DNA of 59,698 nt from Actinomycetes bacterium (GTDB taxonomy: Bacteria; Actinomycetota; Actinomycetes; Actinomycetales; Actinomycetaceae). How positions within the stretch are numbered: the first letter of the stretch is position 1; the number at the start of each line of letters is the position of its first letter. The translations under genes were made by a program, and so were the position numbers. The notes under the pieces are model-generated. The model searched no databases. It had not been told where the DNA came from and saw only the letters and a program-made list of their open reading frames with translations. Below are positions 26,238 to 35,378 of this stretch, piece by piece. The DNA is taken from the NCBI GenBank assembly GCA_023389315.1, contig JAEWEQ010000019.1, forward strand, positions 1 through 59,698, written 5' to 3'.

Positions 26238-26975
26238 TTACAAGTTCGGTCGTAGCGATATGCGGCTGACCCCGGCCCGGTCGGTGGCGCTAATCAAAGC
26301 CACCACCCGACCCCCGCTGGTCGTCTCCAAAATGCCGTCAATTAGGCCCTTATGCAGGTAGCCTACCGCCCGCTGCACCTCGCTGGCCTGCGGGTCATGC
26401 AAGTAGCTCAGTACCGGGCAGTGCATCAGCTCAAACGACCACTCATCATCGGTCACCGCCAACGCCGCATACCCCAAGGAGGAAAGAAAAATCCGCACCT
26501 TGGACACGTGCACACTCAGGCGACGCGCCTCCGCTTCATGGTCGTTGCCGCTGTGATCGGGGATTCTCGCGCCCGCTAACACTTGCGCCGCCCAGGTTCG
26601 CCCAATCTGCGCGCATTGGGCGCGGTAGTCACCGTCTTGCTCACACAGGTAAGCGGCTACCGCGTTAGCCAAGTGCATCAGCTGATTACCGAAGGTATCC
26701 ATCGAAGCTGGCACCACGGCCTCGTAAGCCCAAGAAGGACGCCCCCGCCCCACCGGCTGTACCCGCTCCCGGTGCACCAGACCCGCCTTGACTAGCGCAT
26801 CTAAAGTCTCCCGCACGGTGTTGGCGTGGAGGGCTTGCTCACCGGCAATCTGCGCCACCGTCATCGGTTTAACTGCTCGCGAGAGTGCTTTCAAAGTATT
26901 ATCTTGCGCTGGCGTTAAGGCCGCCACCTTCGCCAGCATGGAACCAATCCCACTGGGTTCGTCTGTTCCTGACAC
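26238..26975 (-). CDS. Winged-helix transcriptional regulator next to the nar operon
   Basis: A 245-residue protein with an N-terminal winged helix (TPAQDNTLKALSRAVKPMTV, then ANTVRETLDALVKAGLV and the wing GRGRPSWAY, residues ~21-85), as in MarR/ArsR/SufR-like regulators. The remaining ~160 residues form an effector domain containing three cysteines near residues 111, 121 and 186. In related actinobacterial regulators such a region may carry a redox sensor or Fe-S cluster, but this is inference, as three cysteines do not prove a cluster. The GTG at 26975 has a G-rich SD about 15 bases upstream. It lies immediately downstream of narI on the same strand, so control of nitrate respiration is possible. 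Confidence 0.75.
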   Translation of the reverse strand: MSGTDEPSGIGSMLAKVAALTPAQDNTLKALSRAVKPMTVAQIAGEQALHANTVRETLDALVKAGLVHRERVQPVGRGRPSWAYEAVVPASMDTFGNQLMHLANAVAAYLCEQDGDYRAQCAQIGRTWAAQVLAGARIPDHSGNDHEAEARRLSVHVSKVRIFLSSLGYAALAVTDDEWSFELMHCPVLSYLHDPQASEVQRAVGYLHKGLIDGILETTSGGRVVALISATDRAGVSRISLRPNL

Positions 26976-27005
26976 TTTTACTCACACCCCCTCCCCTGAT
27001 AAAGC

Positions 27006-27045
27006 CGCAATGTTGCGCAAAGTGCAAGTGGTTATTTGTACCACT
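27006..27045. promoter_or_regulatory. Palindromes upstream of the winged-helix regulator
   Basis: CGCAA-TG-TTGCG (27006-27017) and AGTGGT-N7-ACCACT (27027-27045) are inverted repeats 30-70 bases before the regulator start and just after narI. They may be its own operators. The binding protein is not known. Confidence 0.4.
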
Positions 27046-27095
27046 ATTTGTAGGCGTGAAAAGACTTTGGGAACCTGCGCCGCCTGGGAGCAGGC

Positions 27096-27839
27096 TCATC
27101 GCGGCCAGGAACCAGCTTTGCCGACCGTGCGACGCGAGGACGGTTTGGTGCGTTGATCCCGCGAGCGGTACACAATGTAGGGGCGCGTGGGATACAACAC
27201 CGGCACCGACATCACGTGCACCAGCCGCGTAAACGGCCAGATGGCGAACAGCATGAAGGCCGCCAAAATGTGGAGCTTAAACTCCATCGGCACGTTCACC
27301 ATTAACTCCGGTTGCGGTTGGAAATACAACAAAGAACGCAGCCAAGGGCTGATGGTTTCCCGATAGTTGTAACCGCCCTCGCCACCGAAAATCTGGTGAC
27401 GCACGGTTGCCCACGAACCCAGCAAGATGGGGATTGCCAGCAGCGCCCACACCACTTTGTCGCGGTTGGAAGTTGCCAGCCGCACCGCTTTGGTGACGAA
27501 GCGCCGGTACAACAGGCCCACCATCCCCACCAGCGTCATCAGGGCCGCGATGGACCCACCGATGGTGGCGGCCAGGTGGTAAACGTGTTCGGAGATACCC
27601 ACCGCCGCGGTCCAAGATTGGGGAACCATGAGACCGGCCACGTGTCCGGCGGCAACCAAGAGGATGCCGAAGTGGAACAGCGGTGAGGCGGCCCGCAAAA
27701 TGACGTTTTCGTGCAGCTGGGAGGATTTTGAGGTCCACCCGTACTGGTCGTTGCGGTAGCGCCAGATCAGCCCGACGATCATCACGGTGATCGCCACGTA
27801 CGGTACTACTACCCACCAAAGAATTGCCATAGCGTCCAT
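27096..27839 (-). CDS. narI: Respiratory nitrate reductase gamma subunit
   Basis: Membrane cytochrome b subunit that takes electrons from quinol and passes them to NarH. The frame is open further upstream, but I start at the ATG at 27839, which gives MDAMAILWWVVVPYVAITVM and a typical length of 247 residues, 11 bases after narJ, with AAGGA upstream. Five hydrophobic segments are visible. Haem-ligand histidines fit FHFGILLVAAGH and EHVYHLAATIGG, plus the later KLHILAAF and RLVHVMS segments. The C-terminal tail (SRDQRTKPSSRRTVGKAGSW) is basic and low in complexity, and one copy of the dispersed octamer lies in it. Confidence 0.94.
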   Translation of the reverse strand: MDAMAILWWVVVPYVAITVMIVGLIWRYRNDQYGWTSKSSQLHENVILRAASPLFHFGILLVAAGHVAGLMVPQSWTAAVGISEHVYHLAATIGGSIAALMTLVGMVGLLYRRFVTKAVRLATSNRDKVVWALLAIPILLGSWATVRHQIFGGEGGYNYRETISPWLRSLLYFQPQPELMVNVPMEFKLHILAAFMLFAIWPFTRLVHVMSVPVLYPTRPYIVYRSRDQRTKPSSRRTVGKAGSWPR

Positions 27840-27850
27840 CTTCTCGGTCC

Positions 27851-28579
27851 TTATCTTTGCGATCCCAGTGCGGTATGCGAAACTGCTGCCCCGTCCTCGC
27901 CCGGATTGGCGCCGTAGGGCGCCAGCAGTGGTGAGGTCGGGTTGATTCCTACGAGTTCGGTCGCTGGCCCTCGGCGTACCAACTGCTGATAGCGTTCCAC
28001 CACTTCGAGGTCGATGTCCGGCAGGGCTCGGCAAACCACCGTCAGCAGGTGGCGGTAGCCGCTATCACAGCTGGTTAGCGCCCCGCGTAGCACTTCTAAA
28101 CCGTCGCGGTGGGCGGCCAGCAGCTCCACGCCACTGCCGGACTCGTCGCGCGCAGCGAACTCCAGTACCACCGGCAGGTAGTCAGCCAGTTCGCCCTCGC
28201 GTACTTGCCATCCGCCGCGGTTAAGCACTTCCGCGAAGGACAAGATGGCATGGCCACGTTGGCGGGTATCACCCACCGCGTAGTAGGACAACCATAGTGC
28301 GCAGCGGCGTCGCTGGTCGAAGGTCTCCACGAAGTGTTCGCGCAGTTTCCGAACTCCCAGTTGCTGGGCCCACTCCAGGAACTGCTGCAGGGGCTGGGCT
28401 AGTTCGGCGGGCAGTTCCTCGGCCTGTTCGGCCACAGCCGCGTAGCGTTTCGCGGCGTCATCTGCCGGATAGTCCAACAGTATGGAGGCCGACATGAACG
28501 CCAGTTGCTGCTGCTCGCGGGTGCATTTGACCTGCGGCTCTAGGGGCAGGCGCGGGGCGTTTATGAAAGATCGTTGCAT
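27851..28579 (-). CDS. narJ: Nitrate reductase molybdenum cofactor assembly chaperone
   Basis: Cytosolic chaperone of the TorD/DmsD/NarJ superfamily that holds NarG until cofactor insertion and membrane docking. It is helical, 242 residues, with LSYYAVGDTRQRGHAIL and AARDESGSGVELLAAHRDGLEVLR as recognisable family segments. The ATG at 28579 follows the narH stop by 6 bases with AAGGATGAG before it, so it is translated with narH. The C-terminal ~25 residues look unstructured. Assignment rests on these segments and on its place in the narGHJI order. Confidence 0.93.
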   Translation of the reverse strand: MQRSFINAPRLPLEPQVKCTREQQQLAFMSASILLDYPADDAAKRYAAVAEQAEELPAELAQPLQQFLEWAQQLGVRKLREHFVETFDQRRRCALWLSYYAVGDTRQRGHAILSFAEVLNRGGWQVREGELADYLPVVLEFAARDESGSGVELLAAHRDGLEVLRGALTSCDSGYRHLLTVVCRALPDIDLEVVERYQQLVRRGPATELVGINPTSPLLAPYGANPGEDGAAVSHTALGSQR

Positions 28580-28585
28580 CGGGGC

Positions 28586-30226
28586 TCATCCTTCCCGATG
28601 GCGGACCGGCAAGGTCTGCGGCTGACCCGCTGACCAGGTGAGCAGGTCCACGCGGCCAGACTTTTGTCCGCCCGGACCGGGCCCGGTGGCACTGCTCGCC
28701 GCGCAACCACTGGCGCAGGCTGCTGGCGCCCCCATCCCCAGGCCGGCATTAAAGGCAGCCCCCATGGGGGTGACTTGCTGGTTTAGTTCAGCGGCCGACA
28801 TTCCTAGTTCCTCCATGCCGCGCGGCAGCTCGGGGGAGGTGGTGGGGATGACGTAGCGGTCATCGTATTTCGCGATCGCTAACAGCCGGTACATGCGTTC
28901 AATCTGATGCCCGTCCATTCCCACCGCGGCAGCGATCTGCGGCGAGGGTGCCTGCCCCAAGTTCACTGCGCGCATGTGGGAGCGCATCGCCGCCAGACGC
29001 CGCAACGCTTTCTCCACCGGCGCGGTATCACCCGCGGTGAAGAGTTGCGCTAAGTAGTCCAGGGGAATACGCATGTTCGCCAGGGCGCTGAGCAGCACCT
29101 GGTGGTCTTCCCCGTCCGCCCCTGAGGCGGTCACCGCTTCCACCACCGGTGAGAGCGGCGGGATGTACCAAACCATCGGCAAGGTGCGGTATTCGGGGTG
29201 TAGTGGCAGGGCCACTTCGTAGGTTTCAATCAGGTCCCAGATAGGTGATTGTTGGGCGGCGTTAATCCACGAATCCGGCACCCCGTCTTGCCGTGCCTGC
29301 GCCACCACCTGCGGGTCGTGCGGGTCCAGCAGGATCGAGCGTTGCGCGGGGTAAAGGTCTTGCGGGTCCTCCACCGCGGCGGCGGTTGCCACCTGGTCGG
29401 CGTCGTAAAGCAACACCCCCAGGTACCGCAGCCGCCCGACGCAGGTTTCCGAACATACCGTGGGTTGCCCAACTTCCAGGCGCGGATAGCACAGGGTGCA
29501 TTTTTCGGCCTTACCGGACTCGTGATTGAAATAAATTTTCTTATACGGGCATCCCGACACGCACATGCGCCAGCCGCGGCACTGATCCTGATCCACGAGG
29601 ACGATGCCGTCTTCTACCCGTTTATACATTGCTCCCGACGGGCAGGACGCCACGCACGCGGGGTTGAGGCAGTGTTCGCAGATGCGCGGTAGGTAGAACA
29701 TGAAAGTGTCTTCGATTTGCGTCTTCACTTCCATGTTCAACTGCTGCAAGATGGGGTCTTGCGACAGGGTTTCGGTGGATCCACCCAGGTCATCATCCCA
29801 GTTCGACCCCCATTTGATGGTGTCGATCGGCTCCCCCGTCACCTGTGAAACCGGGCGCGCGGTGGGGACCGTGGAGGTTTTGTCGGTGCCCAGCAGCCGG
29901 TCGTACTCGTAGGTCCAAGGCTCGTAGTAATCATCCAGGTCCGGCATATTGGGGTTGGAGAAAATGGTGGCCAGTTTCTTCCACCGTCCCCCGGCGCGCG
30001 GCTTTAGGTGCCCATTACGAGTACGGGTCCACCCGCCATCCCATTTCGCTTGGTCTTCCCAGGTGCGCGGGTATCCCAAGCCGGGGCGGGTTTCGACGTT
30101 GTTGAACCACACGTACTCGGTGCCGTCGCGGTTCGTCCACGCCTGTTTACAAGTGACTGAGCAGGTGTGACACCCGATGCACTTGTCGAGGTTCATTACC
30201 ATCGCGATTTGTGCCATGACTTTCAT
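28586..30226 (-). CDS. narH: Respiratory nitrate reductase beta subunit
   Basis: Electron-transfer subunit with four Fe-S clusters, 546 residues. Cysteine groups are CIGCHTCSVTC (near residue 16), CEHCLNPACVASC, CRGWRMCVSGC and CTLCYP with CSETC. In the third group tryptophan replaces one cysteine (CxGW), as in NarH proteins that carry a [3Fe-4S] cluster there. It starts at the ATG at 30226, overlapping the narG stop by one base, with GGAGG ten bases upstream; MAQIA at 30217 is a less favoured alternative. The C-terminal ~35 residues are Gly/Cys/Pro-rich (GAPAACASGCAASSATG) and unlike the family core. Confidence 0.95.
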   Translation of the reverse strand: MKVMAQIAMVMNLDKCIGCHTCSVTCKQAWTNRDGTEYVWFNNVETRPGLGYPRTWEDQAKWDGGWTRTRNGHLKPRAGGRWKKLATIFSNPNMPDLDDYYEPWTYEYDRLLGTDKTSTVPTARPVSQVTGEPIDTIKWGSNWDDDLGGSTETLSQDPILQQLNMEVKTQIEDTFMFYLPRICEHCLNPACVASCPSGAMYKRVEDGIVLVDQDQCRGWRMCVSGCPYKKIYFNHESGKAEKCTLCYPRLEVGQPTVCSETCVGRLRYLGVLLYDADQVATAAAVEDPQDLYPAQRSILLDPHDPQVVAQARQDGVPDSWINAAQQSPIWDLIETYEVALPLHPEYRTLPMVWYIPPLSPVVEAVTASGADGEDHQVLLSALANMRIPLDYLAQLFTAGDTAPVEKALRRLAAMRSHMRAVNLGQAPSPQIAAAVGMDGHQIERMYRLLAIAKYDDRYVIPTTSPELPRGMEELGMSAAELNQQVTPMGAAFNAGLGMGAPAACASGCAASSATGPGPGGQKSGRVDLLTWSAGQPQTLPVRHREG

Positions 30227-33200
30227 CAGTACTGCACCTCCTGGCTGCGGCGACGAATAAGGGTCACTTCATCTCGTTGGTTACCGGTGGGTCCCACGTA
30301 GTTGAAGGCGTACGACTGTTGGGCGTATCCGCCAATCAGGTGGGAGGGTTTGATGAGGATGCGGGTCAGTGAGTTGTGGATGCCGCCGCGCTTACCGGAG
30401 CGCTCCGCAATGGGAGTGGCCACGGTGCGTTCTTGCGCGTGGTACATGAACACGGTGCCCTCGGGCATCCGATGTGAGACGATGGCGCGGGCCGCCACCA
30501 CCCCGTTGCGGTTGTACGCTTCGATCCAGTCGTTATCACGCACCCCGATCTTGTCAGCATCAGCCGGACTCATCCACACCGTTTGCCCACCTCTTCCCAA
30601 GGTCAGCATGTGGATGTTGTCGAAATACTGGGAGTGGATCGCCCACTTGTTGTGGGGCGTAAGGTAGCGCACCGCCACTTGCGCGACCCCGAATTCGGAC
30701 ACCGACTGGGCGCCGACTTTTTCTTCCCCAAACAAGTGGTGTAGGTCCAGCGGGGGCCGGTATATCGGTAGTGACTCCCCCATGTCCCGCATCCAGTCAT
30801 GGTCCAGGTAGTAGTGCTGGCGTCCGGTGAGGGTGTGGAAGGGTTTGTGGTGTTCAATGTTAATCACGAAGGCGCTGTAGCGGCGGCCGCCGTGTTCGGA
30901 GCCGGACCATTCGGGTGAGGTCACCACCGAGCGCGGCTGGATGGTGACGTCATCGAACGATAGGCGTTTTTCTTCATCTCCTTCACTCAGGTGCGCCATG
31001 GGTTGCCCGGTACGCTTTTCAATGTGCTTGAACCCGGTGGTTGCGAGCCGCCCGTTGGAGGTTCCAGACAGGCGCAAGATCGCGTTGCAGGCTTTAATGT
31101 CGGTATCCAGCAACGGCCGGCCAGCTCCCACCCCGGTGTCGGCACGACCGTTGATGTGGGTAAGTTCTTCCACTTCCCGGGCCGGGTCGAAGGCCACGCC
31201 CTTGGTGACCATCCCGGCGCCGTCGGTCAGTGGCCCCAGGGTGTCGAACTTTTCCCCAATCAGGGTGTAGTCACGTTCAATGGGGATCAGCTTGGGCATG
31301 GTGACACCGGGGATCAGGCCAGCTTCTTCCACGTCGGGCACGATGCCGCGCGGGTTGGCTAACTCATCGGGAGTGTCGTGGCTTAGCGGCGCCGCTAACA
31401 CATCGGTTTGGGTCCCCAAGTGGGTGCGCGCCAATGCAGAGAAGTCATGCGCTAGTTGGCGGAAAATCTGGTAGTCGGTGCGTGCCTGCCAGGGCGGGTC
31501 GATGGCAGCGTTGAAGGAGTGGATGAAGGGGTGCATGTCGGTGGACGACAGGTCGTATTTTTCGTACCAAGTCGCTGCCGGCAGCACAATATCGGAATGC
31601 AAAGTGGTGGAGGTGTTGCGGAAGTCCAGGGTAAGCATCAGGTCGACTTTGCCGCGGGCTGCTTCTTCTCGCCACACCATATTACGAGGACGTTGATGCG
31701 GTTCGCACTCTTGCGCGAACACTGCGTTGTCGGTGCCCAGCATGTGCTTGGTGAAGAATTCCGCGCCTTTAGCGGACGAACCCATCAGGTTGGTGCGCCA
31801 AGAGGTGATGATGCGGGGGAAGTTTTCCGGGTTGTCGGGGTCTTCGCAGGCGAAGCTGAGTTCTCCCGCTTGGAGTTGTTCCACCACGTAGTCTTTCGGA
31901 TCTTTCCCGGCAGCGCGCGCCTCTTGGCCCAGCAGTAGCGGGGACTTAGAGAACGTGGGGTAGGACGGCATCCACCCGCGTTTGCTGGCTTCCACCAGGG
32001 TGTCGGCGGTTGCCAAGTCCCCCAGGGATCCTTCGGTCAGGGGTGAGCCGATGGCTTGGGCGCGAGTGCGGTCATAGCGCCACTGGTCGGTGGTGAGGTA
32101 CCAAAATCCTGCCGAAATCATCTGGCGGGCGGGGCGCTGCCAGTCCAAAGCGAAAGCGTATTGAGCCCACCCGGTGATGGGGCGAACCTTTTCTTGTCCC
32201 ACGTAGTGAGCCCATCCACCGCCGTTTACCCCCTGGGTGGCGCACATCGTGGTCAGTGCCAGGAAAGTTCGGTAAATCTGGTCGGAATGGTAGTAGTGGT
32301 TGGTTCCCGCACCCATCACGATCATGGACCGGCCCCCCGAGTCGAGGGCGTTTTGGGCGAACTCGCGCCCGATGCGGATGGCGGCATTGGCTGGGACCCC
32401 GGTGTGTTGTTCCTGCCACGCAGGGGTGCCGGGGGTGGAGGCGTCATCGTAGTTCGCGGGCCATTGGCCCGGCAGGCCGGGACGGGCCACCCCGTACTGG
32501 GCCAGCAGTAGGTCGTAAACAGTGGTGACCAAGGTGTTCCCGATGCGGCGTACCGGGACGCCGCGGCGCACCACGCCAGCTCCCACGGACCCGTTAGTGG
32601 TGGTGGAGCCGGGCAGGTCAAAGCGTGGCAGTAACACTTCCACGCTCTCTTGCGTATCCTCACAGCTCAACGCCGGATTAACGCCCTCCAAACGCAGGTT
32701 CCATTTGCCTTCCCCGGCTGCCCCGAAACGGTCCGCCAAGGTGCCACCGGGGTCGGCGACGTGGCCAGCTTCGTCCCACACCAGGGGCCGGAACTGCGCG
32801 GATTCGCGCTCTTTCAACTCCGGTGCCAGGTCCTGGGGCAGGTCGGCGGCGGTGAAGAACTTACCCGGAACCCACCCGTCCTCGTGCGCTTTGAGCTGCA
32901 CCAGGAAAGGCGAGTCGGTGTAGGTGCGCATGTAGTCAAGGAAGAACGGGGTCTTTTTCTGCACGTGGAACTCAGTAAGAATCACATGCCCCATGGCTTG
33001 CGCTAAGGCTCCGTCAGTACCCGGAGCCACCCGCAACCATTCGTCCGCGAACTTGGTGTTGTCGGCGTAGTCAGGGGACACCGCCACCACTTTTTGACCG
33101 CGGTAGCGCGCTTCCGTCATGAAGTGCGCGTCGGGGGTGCGGGTGAGGGGGATGTTGGATCCCCACATCATCAGGTAGGAACTGTTGAACCAGTCGCCAG

Positions 33201-33945
33201 ATTCGGGTACGTCAGTTTGGTCGCCGAACACTTGCGGGGAAGCTGGCGGCAGGTCCGCGTACCAGTCGTAGAAGGACAACATCGTGGAGCCGATCAGTTC
33301 GTAGAATCGCGAACCAGCTCCGTAGGAAACCATCGACATGGCGGGGATCACGGAGAACCCGGCGATGCGGTCCGGACCGTAGCGTTTCACCGTGTACACG
33401 TGGGCGGCGGCGACAATTTCGTTCACTTCGTCCCAGCTGACGCGAACCATTCCACCTTTGCCGCGTTCTTGTTTGTAGGCGGCACTCTTTTGCGGATCTT
33501 CTACCACTTCTTTCCACGCGAGGACGGGGTCACCGACCCGCTGCTTGGCTTCCCGGTAGAAGTCAAGCAAGGTGGATCGCACGTACGGGTAGCGGATGCG
33601 GGTGGGCGAGTACGTGTACCAAGAGAACGCCGCACCGCGCGGACAGCCGCGTGGTTCGTAGTCGGGCATGTCGGGGCCGGTGGTGGGATAGTCGGTTTGC
33701 TGGGATTCCCAGGTGATTACTCCGTCTTTGACGTAGACCTTCCAAGAGCAGGAGCCGGTGCAGTTCACCCCGTGGGTGGAGCGCACGACTTTGTCGTAGG
33801 CCCAACGTTGACGGTAGAAATCGTCGCTGTCGCGACCACCACTTTGCGTGAGGTAGTGGCGATCTTCGCTCACTTCGGCGCGGCGCAGCCAAGAACCGAA
33901 GGAGAATACCCCTCCGTTAGATTCGCGATACGTCGGATCGGTCAT
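30226..33945 (-). CDS. narG: Respiratory nitrate reductase alpha (catalytic) subunit
   Basis: Molybdenum bis-MGD enzyme that reduces nitrate to nitrite at the cytoplasmic side of the membrane. The length of 1239 residues is typical. The N-terminus lacks a Tat signal, as expected for cytoplasmic NarG. The FS0 cluster region HGVNCTGSCSWKVYV with a later EPRGCPRGAAFSWY is present, and YLMMWGSNIPLTRTPDAH holds the region of the molybdenum aspartate ligand. AGTNHYYHSDQIYR and GVNGGGWAHYVGQEK are also NarG hallmarks. It is preceded by two narK genes and followed by narHJI on the same strand, implying a single operon of ~9.6 kb. Confidence 0.96.
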   Translation of the reverse strand: MTDPTYRESNGGVFSFGSWLRRAEVSEDRHYLTQSGGRDSDDFYRQRWAYDKVVRSTHGVNCTGSCSWKVYVKDGVITWESQQTDYPTTGPDMPDYEPRGCPRGAAFSWYTYSPTRIRYPYVRSTLLDFYREAKQRVGDPVLAWKEVVEDPQKSAAYKQERGKGGMVRVSWDEVNEIVAAAHVYTVKRYGPDRIAGFSVIPAMSMVSYGAGSRFYELIGSTMLSFYDWYADLPPASPQVFGDQTDVPESGDWFNSSYLMMWGSNIPLTRTPDAHFMTEARYRGQKVVAVSPDYADNTKFADEWLRVAPGTDGALAQAMGHVILTEFHVQKKTPFFLDYMRTYTDSPFLVQLKAHEDGWVPGKFFTAADLPQDLAPELKERESAQFRPLVWDEAGHVADPGGTLADRFGAAGEGKWNLRLEGVNPALSCEDTQESVEVLLPRFDLPGSTTTNGSVGAGVVRRGVPVRRIGNTLVTTVYDLLLAQYGVARPGLPGQWPANYDDASTPGTPAWQEQHTGVPANAAIRIGREFAQNALDSGGRSMIVMGAGTNHYYHSDQIYRTFLALTTMCATQGVNGGGWAHYVGQEKVRPITGWAQYAFALDWQRPARQMISAGFWYLTTDQWRYDRTRAQAIGSPLTEGSLGDLATADTLVEASKRGWMPSYPTFSKSPLLLGQEARAAGKDPKDYVVEQLQAGELSFACEDPDNPENFPRIITSWRTNLMGSSAKGAEFFTKHMLGTDNAVFAQECEPHQRPRNMVWREEAARGKVDLMLTLDFRNTSTTLHSDIVLPAATWYEKYDLSSTDMHPFIHSFNAAIDPPWQARTDYQIFRQLAHDFSALARTHLGTQTDVLAAPLSHDTPDELANPRGIVPDVEEAGLIPGVTMPKLIPIERDYTLIGEKFDTLGPLTDGAGMVTKGVAFDPAREVEELTHINGRADTGVGAGRPLLDTDIKACNAILRLSGTSNGRLATTGFKHIEKRTGQPMAHLSEGDEEKRLSFDDVTIQPRSVVTSPEWSGSEHGGRRYSAFVINIEHHKPFHTLTGRQHYYLDHDWMRDMGESLPIYRPPLDLHHLFGEEKVGAQSVSEFGVAQVAVRYLTPHNKWAIHSQYFDNIHMLTLGRGGQTVWMSPADADKIGVRDNDWIEAYNRNGVVAARAIVSHRMPEGTVFMYHAQERTVATPIAERSGKRGGIHNSLTRILIKPSHLIGGYAQQSYAFNYVGPTGNQRDEVTLIRRRSQEVQY

Positions 33946-34012
33946 TTTGTGTCCTTTGTTGGTGGTCGGATGTGGTGGTCATCAGGCGTAGCTAGGTGGC
34001 GCGGTTTCCACT

Positions 34013-35341
34013 TCACCCCGGGTAGGGAGCCCCGGGGCGGGCGTAGAAAATCCAGGTGAGTACGGTGCACAGGGCGAAGAAAACGGTGCAGCCGATGAAG
34101 AAAGTTAGGGGAGCTAGGGCGCTGAGCATCATGCCCACCAGGAACGGACCGAACGCGGCGATGCCGGCGGTCCAGCCAATCACGCCACCGGCTTGGCGCG
34201 GCGGCAGAATCATAGGCATTTGTTTGAAGGTGCCTGCGTTACCGATACCGGCGAAGAAGAACACTCCGAGCATGGCCCATAGGAATGGCCAGAACTCTTG
34301 CGGGCTGTCGGGGGTGAGGTACAGGCAGGCTACGGCGGTGCAGATGGTCATCCCCACGCCGGAAACGAAGGTCCAAATCGCTCCACCGAATCGGTCGCAT
34401 AGGGGGCCGGCGAGGACGCGGGTGGCGGAAGCAATGAGGGGGCCAAGGAAGGCGTATTTCACGCCCTGGGGTAGGCCTTCCATGGCACTGAAGGCGGAGT
34501 TCTTGCCGTAAACGTTGTTGATTAGCAGCGCCAGTTGGGCGGCGAAGCCAGAGAACGCCCCGAAGGTCATCAGGTAGATGAGGGTGAGGATCCAGGTGTT
34601 TTTGTTGGAGAAAATGTCGAACTGTTCAGAGAAGTTCGCGGTGATGGGAACGTCCTTGAGCTGCCACCAGGCCACCACTGCGGTGACAATCGCCCAGGGC
34701 ACTAAAACGAGGGCGATATTGTGCAGGTGAATCGGCCCGGTGGGAGTTTGCTGCGCCGGCAGGAAGGTGGTGCCCAGCAGGCCGAAACCAATGATCCACG
34801 GGCCCAGCAGTTGGATTAGTGACACCCCGAAGTTCCCCACACCGGCTTGGATTCCGAGGGCGGTACCGGCCTTGGCTTTGGGGAAGAAGTAGCCGGTGGA
34901 GGGCATGTATCCAGAGAACACTCCCCCGCCGATACCGGTGGTGAACGCCAGGATCAGCAGCACCGAGTAGGGGGTTTGTGGGTTCTGGATGGCGAAGTAC
35001 CACCCGATCATGGGGATCAACATCAGCAGGCTGGAGATTGACACCAGTTTTCTGGTACCCACGATGGGAGGTAGGAACATGTACGCCAGGCGCAAGATCC
35101 CGCCCGCCAGCCCGGGGATGGCCGCCAGCCAGTACAGTTGCACGGCGGAGAGGTCGAACCCAATGTCGTTGAGCTTGGGAGCGATGGCAGAGACCATGTA
35201 CCAAGTGCAAAACGCGATGGTTAGTGAAAACGTGGTGATCCACAGGGTTTTCCAGGCGATTTTTTTATCCCAGTGATCCGGATCCTGCGGATTCCAACCG
35301 GTGATTGGGTTGGTGGTGGTGTCCAGTGCGGGAGTGCTCAT
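34013..35341 (-). CDS. narK: NarK-family nitrate/nitrite MFS transporter (second of two)
   Basis: MFS porter of 442 residues with about 12 membrane segments that takes up nitrate or expels nitrite. The nitrate-porter signatures are seen as GGGVFSGYMPSTGYFFPKAKAGTALGIQAGVGNFG (near residues 135-170) and the later FFAGIGNAGTFKQMPMI near residue 365. It begins with a hydrophilic stretch containing WNPQDPDHWDKK. It sits 67 bases before narG. A NarK1-like proton/nitrate symporter and a NarK2-like nitrate/nitrite antiporter are often encoded together; I cannot assign which of the two this is. Confidence 0.92.
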   Translation of the reverse strand: MSTPALDTTTNPITGWNPQDPDHWDKKIAWKTLWITTFSLTIAFCTWYMVSAIAPKLNDIGFDLSAVQLYWLAAIPGLAGGILRLAYMFLPPIVGTRKLVSISSLLMLIPMIGWYFAIQNPQTPYSVLLILAFTTGIGGGVFSGYMPSTGYFFPKAKAGTALGIQAGVGNFGVSLIQLLGPWIIGFGLLGTTFLPAQQTPTGPIHLHNIALVLVPWAIVTAVVAWWQLKDVPITANFSEQFDIFSNKNTWILTLIYLMTFGAFSGFAAQLALLINNVYGKNSAFSAMEGLPQGVKYAFLGPLIASATRVLAGPLCDRFGGAIWTFVSGVGMTICTAVACLYLTPDSPQEFWPFLWAMLGVFFFAGIGNAGTFKQMPMILPPRQAGGVIGWTAGIAAFGPFLVGMMLSALAPLTFFIGCTVFFALCTVLTWIFYARPGAPYPG

Positions 35342-35378
35342 TTTGGTGTCCGTTCCAGGTTTTAGCGGGAGGGGGATT

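Noticed and set aside
33094..34059. 321-codon plus-strand frame opposite narG
   Set aside because: It is antisense to conserved NarG sequence, and its text is Gly/Val/Arg-rich shadow coding.
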